From contig JAKBTP010000007.1 in NCBI GenBank assembly GCA_021844355.1, positions 2,663 to 10,340 of the forward strand: DNA of 7,678 bases, in the 5' to 3' direction. A program made the translations under genes and the position numbers. The DNA comes from a bacterium. GTDB taxonomy: Bacteria > Chloroflexota > Dormibacteria > Aeolococcales > Bog-877. A model generated the notes under the pieces. That model saw nothing but the letters and a program-made list of their open reading frames with translations, searched no databases and was not told the DNA's origin. Numbering within the stretch: the stretch's first letter is position 1; each line of letters begins with the position of its first letter. Of the stretch, positions 1-5,775 are shown one piece after another.

Positions 1-82
1 CCGCCAGCAGGAAGATGCCTGTCCCGATGGCCATCTCCACCATGGCCTGGCCCGAACTGCGACTCCGCCGCCCGGCGCTCAT
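1..82 (-). CDS. TadE-like pseudopilin, N-terminal fragment (cut by window edge)
   Basis: Only the first 27 codons are inside the window; the gene continues beyond position 1. The ATG at 82-80 overlaps the tadC stop by four bases (ATGA), and an AAGG lies about 7-8 bases upstream. The peptide begins with a short basic stretch (MSAGRRSRSS) followed by GQAMVEMAIGTGIFLLA. This is the typical 'RGQALVEFAL' start of TadE/TadF-like proteins: a short positive N terminus, a Gly, a Glu five residues later (G11, E16), then a hydrophobic helix. In characterised Tad systems the prepilin peptidase cuts TadE and TadF after this glycine, and the mature proteins act as minor pilins anchored by the helix. Its place directly after tadC supports the assignment. 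TadE, TadF and a small pilin-like TadE-domain protein cannot be told apart from this fragment. Confidence 0.75.
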   Translation of the reverse strand, partial: MSAGRRSRSSGQAMVEMAIGTGIFLLA

Positions 83-996
83 GAGAACGCCTTGCCAAAC
101 TGGGATATGGCCGGGAACAGGACGATCAGGATGAAGGGCAAAAGGATGCAGGCCGCGACTGGCAGGAGCATGGCCACCAGCGCCCGACGGCCCTCCTCGG
201 TGACTCGGTCCAGCTGGCGATCCCTCAGCCCGCGGGCCAAATTGCCCAGCGGAGCTCCGGTGGCGATCCCCTCGGCGCGTTGGATCCTCACGACAGCCGC
301 CAGGGCTGCGAGCGACGCGACCCGATAATGTGCGGCTGCTCGTTCCAGCTCGCCGTCAAGCGGGGGACTACCCGGGGTGGCGGAGCGAGTGAGGCAGTCC
401 CTGATGATGGCGGCGGCCGGGCCGCCGCTCCTGGCCACCACCAGCTCCATGGCTCGCCGGGCGCCCACCCCACCCCCGGCCTGCTCCAGGGCCATCAGGT
501 CCACCAGGAGAGGCAGTTCGCCCAAGATCGAGGTCCGGCGCCGCCGCGCCGAGCGCCGCAAGCACCCCGCCACCAAGAGCGGAGGCAGCGCGACGACCAT
601 CAGCAGCTGCACCGGAAGGTAGACGATCAGAACCAGGAGAGTTGCCAGAACCAGCGCCGCGGCCTCGGCGGCGAGCAAGCGGCCGAGGAGTTCCTCCGCA
701 CCCAGCTCGTATCCAGCTCGGTCCAAGTCCTGCCTAACCATCGCCCGGAGATCCCTGGGCAGATGGCCACCGGCCCGGGCCAGCCGCCCGGTGCCCGCGG
801 CCGCCGCACCGGCGGAATGCAGCCGGCGCCTCCTTGAGGACTCCACACGCTCCCCCCAGGTTCGCTTGCGTGGCCATGCCCAGCCGGCCAGCCCAGCCAT
901 GGCGGCGGCGCCCGCCGCCCCCAGCAAGAGGGGCCAGCCCGCCACCAGCTGGGCCAGCAGGACGGCCACCGAGGCCGGCGCGATCCCAGCCCTCAC
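79..996 (-). CDS. tadC: Tad secretion system inner-membrane platform protein TadC (type II secretion F domain)
   Basis: A 305-residue integral membrane protein of the GspF/TadC family. With TadB it forms the membrane platform on which the CpaF ATPase drives pilin assembly. Hydrophobic segments lie at about residues 7-40 and 107-144, and a last one at 271-293 near the C terminus. The cytoplasmic F-domain stretch between them contains LGELPLLVDLMALEQAGGGV (159 onward), the equivalent of the 'LPDALDLLAxxxEAG' motif of TadC. The start is taken as GTG at 996-994 rather than the upstream ATG at 1095. The GTG overlaps the tadB stop by four bases (GTGA) and has a strong GGAGGG six bases upstream, while the longer form would lie 103 bases inside tadB. 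The length is normal for the family, and the small size and similarity to TadB reflect the usual tadB/tadC pair. Confidence 0.88.
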   Translation of the reverse strand: MRAGIAPASVAVLLAQLVAGWPLLLGAAGAAAMAGLAGWAWPRKRTWGERVESSRRRRLHSAGAAAAGTGRLARAGGHLPRDLRAMVRQDLDRAGYELGAEELLGRLLAAEAAALVLATLLVLIVYLPVQLLMVVALPPLLVAGCLRRSARRRRTSILGELPLLVDLMALEQAGGGVGARRAMELVVARSGGPAAAIIRDCLTRSATPGSPPLDGELERAAAHYRVASLAALAAVVRIQRAEGIATGAPLGNLARGLRDRQLDRVTEEGRRALVAMLLPVAACILLPFILIVLFPAISQFGKAFS

Positions 997-1910
997 GCTG
1001 AACCCTCCGCCAGCTCGTCCGTGTCGCCGGCTGTCGCGAATCCTTGGAGGACACCCAGCTCCGGCTCCGGCAGCCGCAAGATCCAGAGCATCCACAGGTA
1101 GCCCGCCACGATCAGGCCGAGGAGCAGCGAGAGCAGGAGCTGGCCCGAGATCGAGGCATAGGGTGCGAGGTAGCCGGGGTTGACCGCCCGCAGGACCACT
1201 AGGAGGCAGATGGGCATGGCGGCAATCACCATCGCCCCGAGTCGCCCCTGAGCCTGCTCCGCCCGCAGCTGACGCTGGACCGCCTCTAGCTGGTGGGCGG
1301 ACCGGGACAGCTCGTCCAGCAGGGGGGTGAGCCGACCCCCGGACCGACTCCCGACCGCGAGGGCAGTGGCGGTGAGGGTGAAGAGGGGCTGGCTGACCCG
1401 AAGCTGAGCTTCCCCTAGCGCCTGCTCTAGGGAGACCTGCCGCTGGCGTCCGACGATCGTCTGCAGCTCAGGGCGCAGCATGGCGGGACCGCTCTTGGAG
1501 AGGGCCTCAAGCGCTTGGCGGACGCTCTGCCCCGCGGCCAGCAGCTGCACCAGAAGGTCGACCAGCGCGACCAGCTCGTCGCGCTCACGTCCGCGCTGGC
1601 GGAGTCGGCGCACGGCATCCAGGCTCAGTCCCCCGGCACCGGCCATGGCTCCCACCACCAGGCTAGGAACCAACAGTCCCAGGACCAGCCACATGAGGGC
1701 GGCGGCCGCAGCGGCGCCACCGCCGGACAGGATGACCACTCCGCGCGAAGGAAGCCGGAGAAGCCGCGCCCGGTCTTCTCCTTCCCTCCGGGACGTGGGC
1801 CGGGCGGGCGAGGATGGCCACCACCCGGCCAGGGGCCCCAAGAAGAGCGCCGCGGCGCTGCCCGCGCCGGCGATCCCGGCGGAGGCGGCCAGCAGCAGGG
1901 CGAGGTTCAT
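993..1910 (-). CDS. tadB: Tad secretion system inner-membrane platform protein TadB (type II secretion F domain)
   Basis: A 305-residue membrane protein, partner of TadC in the platform of the Tad pilus machine. Hydrophobic segments are visible at about 3-28, 58-93 (probably two helices), 225-242 and 255-277. The F domain lies between, at about 110-215, with the stretch DLLVQLLAAGQSVRQALEAL (118-137), which matches the 'LxxALRAGxSLxQAL' pattern of TadB. A SGGRL near 190 and an NPGYL near 234 fit the family pattern before the last helix. ATG at 1910-1908 overlaps the cpaF stop as ATGA. No good Shine-Dalgarno is visible upstream of it, so translation is probably coupled to cpaF. TadB and TadC are distinguished here mainly by order (tadB precedes tadC in Tad operons) and by the topology. 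Confidence 0.87.
   Translation of the reverse strand: MNLALLLAASAGIAGAGSAAALFLGPLAGWWPSSPARPTSRREGEDRARLLRLPSRGVVILSGGGAAAAAALMWLVLGLLVPSLVVGAMAGAGGLSLDAVRRLRQRGRERDELVALVDLLVQLLAAGQSVRQALEALSKSGPAMLRPELQTIVGRQRQVSLEQALGEAQLRVSQPLFTLTATALAVGSRSGGRLTPLLDELSRSAHQLEAVQRQLRAEQAQGRLGAMVIAAMPICLLVVLRAVNPGYLAPYASISGQLLLSLLLGLIVAGYLWMLWILRLPEPELGVLQGFATAGDTDELAEGSA
1003..1008 (-). promoter_or_regulatory. Ribosome binding site that fixes the tadC start
   Basis: GGAGGG on the minus strand, six bases before the GTG at 996-994. It lies inside the last codons of tadB. It is the reason for choosing the 305-residue form of TadC over a longer frame. Confidence 0.75.
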
Positions 1911-3286
1911 GGGAGCGGGGAGGTGTGCATCGGGACCCCGATGGGAAGCGACCCCAGGTCCACCCCGGCCGCCTGCAGCTTATCGCCGATCTTGGGAGCG
2001 AGGTCGTCCAGCCGCCCCACCAGCCACTGCCACTCGCCCCGGCTGCGTCGGTAGCGGCAGATCTCGTCGACCACCGGGAGGTCGGCCTCCACCTGGCCGG
2101 TGACGAATCCCACCGAGTGGACCACCCGGGAGTCGGAGCCGTCGGCACGGCGGAAGCGGCTGAGATGGATCACAAGATCGACCTTGGCGGCGATCTCCCG
2201 CGCCACGGCGCTGGGGTCGGCGCGCGCCTGGGCGGGATGGCGTCGGACCAGGCCCGCCAGCCGCAGAAGGGCGTCCCGGGCGCTGTTGGCATGCAGGGTG
2301 GTGCCGCTCCCGTCGTGACCGGTGCCCATGGCGTCGATGACATCCAGAGCTTCGGCCCCCCGGCACTCGCCCACGAATATCCGGTCGGGACGCTGGCGGA
2401 GGGCATTGCGCACCAGCTGTTGGATGCTCACCTCCCCGCTGCCTTCGGTGTTGGGGTCCCGAGCCTCGAGGGAGATGGTGTTGGAGCGCCCACCGCTGGG
2501 GGTCCGCACGTGAAGCTCGCGCTGATCCTCGATGGTTATGACGCGCTCCCACTCCGGCACCTCGGCGATCAGGAGCCTCAGCATGGTCGTCTTCCCCGAC
2601 CCGGTGCTCCCGGAGACCACCATGCTGAGGCGGGCTCTCACCGCGGCCTGGAGCAGCGGGAGCATTTCCCAGGGCACAGCCCCGGCCAAGGCCAGATCGG
2701 AGAGTCTGGCGAAGCGGCCCAGCTGGTGGCGACGGATGGTGACCGCCATAGGCACGGCCACCGGGGGAAGCACTGCGTTCAGCCTCGAGCCGTCTTCCAG
2801 GGTGGCGGTGACCATGGGATTGGCGCGGTCCAGGTGCGCGGCTCCGGCACCCAGCAGGTGCTGGACGGTGGTGAGGAGCGCCTCCTCGCTGGAGAACCGC
2901 ACCCCTGAGTCGAGCTGGACGCCATCCCGGACCACCAGGACCTCCTCCGGTCCGTTGACGATCACCTCCTCCACCAGGGGGTCATTGAGAAGCTCGTGGA
3001 GTGGACCGAGTGGGGCCACCTCAGCCATCAGCCGGCGGCGCAGGGCGGCGTACCCTTGGGAGTCCAGAACCGGGTCCTGGAGTCGAGGCGCCGCAGCGTG
3101 ATAGGCCTGGACCTCGCGTTCCACCAGCTCTTGGATCCAGTCTCGATCGGATGCCACCAGTTGAGGCTCCCTGCGGCCCATGAGCCTCCCGGCGATCCCC
3201 GAGCGGATCTGGGCCAGGAGGCGCTGCTCCGCGGCGGCCAGTCCGCTGCCCACCCTGTCCCCGGACGGCGGGATGGCGAGCGTCAC
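1907..3286 (-). CDS. cpaF: CpaF/TadA family secretion ATPase (Tad pilus assembly motor)
   Basis: A 459-residue cytoplasmic hexameric ATPase of the type II/IV secretion superfamily that powers pilin polymerisation through TadB/TadC. All the signature elements are present. Walker A is GSTGSGKT at 226-233, the Asp box is ITIEDQRELH at about 250-259, and Walker B is RIFVGECRGAEA at about 302-313. The His box is GTGHDGSGTTLHAN at 321-334. Before these, residues 90-190 carry the N-terminal domain typical of CpaF (PLGPLHELLNDP, VEEVIVNGPEEV, DGSRLNAVLPP). The start is GTG at 3286-3284, which overlaps the cpaE stop as GTGA. The open frame runs further upstream to 3838, but that part is antisense-like Pro/Arg-rich sequence overlapping cpaE and is not believed. 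The Cys in VGECRG (usually Val) is a mild variation. Length and motif order are those of complete, active family members. Confidence 0.95.
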   Translation of the reverse strand: MTLAIPPSGDRVGSGLAAAEQRLLAQIRSGIAGRLMGRREPQLVASDRDWIQELVEREVQAYHAAAPRLQDPVLDSQGYAALRRRLMAEVAPLGPLHELLNDPLVEEVIVNGPEEVLVVRDGVQLDSGVRFSSEEALLTTVQHLLGAGAAHLDRANPMVTATLEDGSRLNAVLPPVAVPMAVTIRRHQLGRFARLSDLALAGAVPWEMLPLLQAAVRARLSMVVSGSTGSGKTTMLRLLIAEVPEWERVITIEDQRELHVRTPSGGRSNTISLEARDPNTEGSGEVSIQQLVRNALRQRPDRIFVGECRGAEALDVIDAMGTGHDGSGTTLHANSARDALLRLAGLVRRHPAQARADPSAVAREIAAKVDLVIHLSRFRRADGSDSRVVHSVGFVTGQVEADLPVVDEICRYRRSRGEWQWLVGRLDDLAPKIGDKLQAAGVDLGSLPIGVPMHTSPLP

Positions 3287-4146
3287 GCTCTGGAGGACTC
3301 CGGCCTCAGCGTGGACGCCTGTGCGCCCGACGGGTGGTGGCGAGTGCCGCGCCCATCGAGCACCTCCATCATGCGAGTCGCCGCTCGGCGCAGCGGGGAG
3401 GCGAGGGCTCCCCCGAGGACCGGGGGCAGCAGGCGCTCCTCGGCGGACCGAACGGCGGCCAGGTCGGAGGGCACGAGGCCCAGCAGCGACAGCCCGTACT
3501 CCCGAGCCAGCCATTCCCGGGCCCGAGTGGGGAGACCCGGGCCAGCGCGATTGATGACCACCATCTGCGGCTTGGACCGCAGAGGGCGTCCGAAGGACGA
3601 CGAGAGGCAGCGGTCCAGGCGGTCGGCCCCCAGCGTCGAGCCGTCGACCACCCACACCAGGGCCTGGCAGCGAAAGGCGATCGCAGCCGCGGTCTCGGAG
3701 TGCAGCGGGCCGATATCGACCAGGATCAGCTCGTGGAGCTCGGCAAGGAGGCCCAGCACCGCCTCCAAGCCGGGCAAGAGTGCCCCCACCGCACTCCCTG
3801 GTTCGGCGCGACCCGCTAGGACTGCGAGGCCGTGGCATGACTGCAGGTGCCGCCCGAGCGCCCCATGGTCGACCGGCCGGAGAGTAGCCTCGTGAACCAG
3901 GTGGAAGAGGGAGCGGTCCTCCCCCAGCCCTAGATGGGCCGCCACCATGCCCAGCCGGGGATCCGCGTCAACCAGGGCGACCGACCGGCCGGCGCCCACC
4001 ACGGCGAGGCCGAGGCTGACGGCTAGGGTGGTGACACCCGATCCCCCTCCCGGGCCCACGACACCCACAACCCGGCCCCCCGTGCCCGACGAGGGCTCAT
4101 CCCGGTCGATGGGATGACTCTTCGCCGACGCTTGCACAAACCTCAA
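3283..4146 (-). CDS. cpaE: CpaE/TadZ-like MinD/ParA-family protein with degenerate Walker A
   Basis: A 287-residue SIMIBI-class P-loop protein. In Tad systems CpaE/TadZ sits on the membrane and directs or seeds assembly of the machine, often at a pole. The fold is visible from GRVVGVVGPGGGSGVTT (24-40, P loop), ALVDADPRLGMVAAHLGL (57-74, Walker A' with D60) and LILVDIGP (140-147, Walker B with D144). VVINRAGPG (196-204) forms the later strand and nucleotide-base region. There is no N-terminal receiver domain as in Caulobacter-type CpaE; only about 23 residues precede the first strand. Both lysines of the KGGxGKT signature are replaced (by G33 and V38), so ATP hydrolysis may be weak or absent. 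The start is TTG at 4146-4144, giving a TTGA overlap with cpaB. A GTG three codons downstream is an alternative, though the GAGG before it is too close to be an ideal ribosome site. The C-terminal 25 residues look disordered. Confidence 0.85.
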   Translation of the reverse strand: MRFVQASAKSHPIDRDEPSSGTGGRVVGVVGPGGGSGVTTLAVSLGLAVVGAGRSVALVDADPRLGMVAAHLGLGEDRSLFHLVHEATLRPVDHGALGRHLQSCHGLAVLAGRAEPGSAVGALLPGLEAVLGLLAELHELILVDIGPLHSETAAAIAFRCQALVWVVDGSTLGADRLDRCLSSSFGRPLRSKPQMVVINRAGPGLPTRAREWLAREYGLSLLGLVPSDLAAVRSAEERLLPPVLGGALASPLRRAATRMMEVLDGRGTRHHPSGAQASTLRPESSRA

Positions 4147-4874
4147 GGAGCGCCGCCGGCGTTGTCAGCCGCCGGGCAGGCGGCAAGGCTGAAACCGCCA
4201 CGGATCTCCTGCAGCGCCTGGGAGGGGCTGGAGATGGGCTGCTCCACTCCGGGGCAGACCGCTGACCCGGCGGGCACGGCCCAGATGGGCTGGGTGGCGT
4301 CCAGCAGTAGCCAGGGGCTCACCTCGGAGGGCGGGACGTCGAAGGTGACCGTGTGGGCCCCGGGGTTCGCGGCCAGCAGTGACACCCCCTGGGCGAGCGG
4401 GACGACACATCCCGTGGGCGCAGTGGCGGGGCATATCGATCCGGGGGAGCCAGCGCCACCCCCCTGGCCCCAGACCGCCAGAAGGTCCACTCTGCTGCCT
4501 GGCCCAAGCCCACTTGGCATGGAGGCCAAGGTGAGGGTGAGCTGGCGAAGATCGGCCGAGGCGCCCATGGCCAGGTCGTGGCGAAGGATGAGGGCCCCGG
4601 CGGGGATCCGCACCAACGCCACGGCTCCCGCCACCTCCCGATAACTGGACTCGGGGATGGCGTCTGCCAGACCGGCCCTCCCGAGCCGAACCAGCGATCC
4701 CCCCGGGGCCAAGAATGCGGTGTCTGCCTGGATCACCTGACCCGGCTCGATCGTCTGCGCCGCTACCAGCACCCGGACGTCGCCGCCCTGGGCCTCGATC
4801 TGTAGGGCCAGGAGGCCGACAAGCGCCGCCGCGAAGGTCAAGAGACCCACTACTGCTGCGACCCGCCACCTCAC
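4143..4874 (-). CDS. cpaB: CpaB/RcpC family Tad pilus assembly protein (SAF domain)
   Basis: A 243-residue exported or membrane-anchored protein. Residues 5-25 form one N-terminal hydrophobic helix preceded by basic residues (MRWR), with no obvious cleavage site, so it is probably a signal anchor. Residues 33-103 are a SAF domain: VRVLVAAQTIEPGQVIQADT, then a segment ending VALVRIPAGALILRHDL. The RcpC/CpaB module follows with PGSRVDLLAVWG near 125-136. Four cysteines (C148, C156, C207, C233) lie in the exported part and could form two disulfides. In diderm Tad systems CpaB/RcpC works beside the outer-membrane secretin; no secretin gene follows here, so its partner must differ. The start is GTG at 4874-4872, seven bases after a GGGGAG. 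A second in-frame GTG at 4889 would add five residues but lacks a good ribosome site. It is the first gene of the operon. Confidence 0.83.
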   Translation of the reverse strand: MRWRVAAVVGLLTFAAALVGLLALQIEAQGGDVRVLVAAQTIEPGQVIQADTAFLAPGGSLVRLGRAGLADAIPESSYREVAGAVALVRIPAGALILRHDLAMGASADLRQLTLTLASMPSGLGPGSRVDLLAVWGQGGGAGSPGSICPATAPTGCVVPLAQGVSLLAANPGAHTVTFDVPPSEVSPWLLLDATQPIWAVPAGSAVCPGVEQPISSPSQALQEIRGGFSLAACPAADNAGGAP

Positions 4875-4881
4875 CGCTTCG

Positions 4882-4887
4882 CTCCCC
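4882..4887 (-). promoter_or_regulatory. Ribosome binding site of cpaB
   Basis: GGGGAG on the minus strand, seven bases before the GTG at 4874-4872. It selects this start over the GTG at 4889-4887, with which it overlaps, and over the longer open frame reaching 5159. Confidence 0.7.
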
Positions 4888-4989
4888 ACGCCAAGCCGCC
4901 CCCGGCCCTCGGAGGCGTCACCCCGGACCCAAGCCCGATGGCAGCCGATTCTGCGCTCCCGCCGACCGCCGCGGGAAGGGGGCGGGGGG

Positions 4990-5003
4990 TTACGGATCCG
5001 TAA
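4990..5003. promoter_or_regulatory. Perfect 14-bp palindrome TTACGGATCCGTAA, candidate operator
   Basis: The sequence equals its own reverse complement over all 14 bases. It lies 26 bases past the sigma factor stop and 116 bases upstream of the cpaB start. It could be a dimeric regulator's binding site controlling the Tad operon. It is less likely to be a terminator, because its 5-bp TTACG/CGTAA arms are not GC-rich and no T tract follows on either strand. The protein that would bind it is unknown. Confidence 0.4.
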
Positions 5004-5028
5004 ACTTGGGGACCCGCGATGGCCGCGC

Positions 5029-5613
5029 TCATGCCGGGCGCAGCACCTGGCGGGGGCGGCGCAACCGTGCCATCCCCCGCTTGTAGAGACCGCGTACCCG
5101 CTCGCGGGGAACGCCCCAAGAGTCGGCGATGTCCTGGGTGCTGCGGCCCTCGAGGACATGGGCCCGGACCACCTCCGCCTGGCGTGGCGTCAGCTGGCCG
5201 AGGAGGATGCTAACCTCATCCCTCGATGCGACCTCGGCTGCGGGGTCGGTGACGGGGTCGCGAAACGCGGAGTGGCTGGGATTCAGCTCCAGAAGCTGCT
5301 CCAGCGCCGGCCCGCGGTAGCGCTGGCGCACCAGGTCCGCTTCCCAGCGGTGGTGCCACCTATGGAAGGCGATGCTGCGCAACCACGCCCGGAGCGCCCC
5401 CTCGCGATCCCCCTGGAAGGTGTGGATCCTGACCATGGCGGTGACGAAGACGTCCTGGACCAGATCGCGGCGGTCCTCCGGCGGGCGGTGCCGGAAACAC
5501 CTCTCCACGTCACCGGCGAAGGCGGTGAACATCCAAGCCATGGCGTCCTGGTCACCCCGCCGCAGAGCCGCGACACGTGCGCCGAAGTCCTCTTCCACCA
5601 ATCGGCCTCCCAC
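5029..5613 (-). CDS. ECF-type RNA polymerase sigma factor (sigma-70 family)
   Basis: A 194-residue two-domain sigma factor. Region 2 spans about 15-93 and includes PEDRRDLVQDVFVTAMVRI, the DLVQDVF motif of region 2.2, followed by LRAWLRSIAFHRWHHRW of 2.3-2.4. Region 4 spans about 138-186, with LTPRQAEVVRAHVLEGRSTQ and the helix-turn-helix DIADSWGVPRERVRGLYKRG. The linker at about 100-135 is poorly conserved, as usual. There is no C-terminal extension. The start is taken as GTG at 5613-5611, six bases after GGGAGG. A second in-frame GTG at 5598 also has GGGAGG seven bases before it and would give 189 residues. The open frame upstream to 6423 overlaps the response regulator antisense and is rejected. 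No anti-sigma gene adjoins it: downstream is cpaB and upstream is a divergent two-component system. Its position suggests control of the Tad operon, but the target promoters are unknown. Confidence 0.9.
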   Translation of the reverse strand: MGGRLVEEDFGARVAALRRGDQDAMAWMFTAFAGDVERCFRHRPPEDRRDLVQDVFVTAMVRIHTFQGDREGALRAWLRSIAFHRWHHRWEADLVRQRYRGPALEQLLELNPSHSAFRDPVTDPAAEVASRDEVSILLGQLTPRQAEVVRAHVLEGRSTQDIADSWGVPRERVRGLYKRGMARLRRPRQVLRPA

Positions 5614-5627
5614 AGCGGGCCTCCCAC
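5598..5627 (-). repeat. Duplicated Shine-Dalgarno/GTG unit at the sigma factor start
   Basis: The 10-mer GTGGGAGGCC occurs twice on the minus strand (5627-5618 and 5613-5604), 14 bases apart. The first copy supplies GGGAGG for the GTG at 5613, which is itself the first codon of the second copy. The second copy supplies GGGAGG for the in-frame GTG at 5598. Either start is therefore well served. Confidence 0.65.
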
Positions 5628-5721
5628 CGGCCCCAGGCGCCGAAGTCTGCTGCCCCTCCAGCTCGCCTTCGGCACCGCTGATCCCCCGACTCGTCCCCGG
5701 TTTCGCACCGGCGACGCACGG

Positions 5722-5751
5722 TTTGTGCCGACGCTTCCGAGCGCGTACTCT
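5722..5751 (+). promoter_or_regulatory. Possible sigma-70-type promoter of the response regulator/kinase operon
   Basis: TTGTGC (5723-5728) and TACTCT (5746-5751) are separated by 17 bases. Each matches the vegetative consensus at three positions, including the TTG of -35 and the first two and last bases of -10. Transcription would start near 5758, about 18 bases before the ATG at 5776. A GGAG ribosome site at 5767-5770 follows. The match is weak, so this is only a candidate. Confidence 0.3.
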
Positions 5752-5775
5752 GGCGGCCTGAGGTTCGGAGAGGGA

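Larger units (their letters stand above)
4875..5028 (-). promoter_or_regulatory. Intergenic leader between sigma factor gene and cpaB (likely operon control region)
   Basis: A 154-base gap, the longest gap on the minus strand before the operon, and so the likely place for the Tad operon promoter. It holds a perfect 14-bp palindrome (4990-5003) inside the only AT-richer patch of the region, and a short GC-rich inverted repeat (4957-4976). No convincing -35/-10 pair was found by eye. A CAGAAT on the minus strand near 4945-4952 resembles a -10 box but has no matching -35. No gene was found here. Confidence 0.4.

Noticed and set aside
1814..2908. Plus-strand open frame of 364 codons across tadB/cpaF
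   Set aside because: It is antisense to the well-supported CpaF ATPase, with low-complexity Gly/His/Pro-rich composition typical of the complementary frame of GC-rich genes.
3287..3838. N-terminal extension of the CpaF frame
   Set aside because: It overlaps cpaE completely, the composition is Pro/Arg/Gly-rich, and the GTG at 3286 with a 4-base overlap fits the operon pattern.
2996..3895. Plus-strand open frame of 299 codons across cpaF/cpaE
   Set aside because: Antisense to two conserved genes, rich in Arg/Ser/Pro, with no recognisable motif.
4957..4976. GC-rich inverted repeat TCCCGC/GCGGGA as a terminator of the sigma gene
   Set aside because: Only a 6-bp stem with an 8-base loop and no T tract; such repeats are common by chance in GC-rich DNA.
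4990..5003. Palindrome as a BldD-type site
   Set aside because: The TTAC/GTAA half-sites resemble a BldD box, but they are separated by six bases rather than five, so the fit is not good enough to claim.
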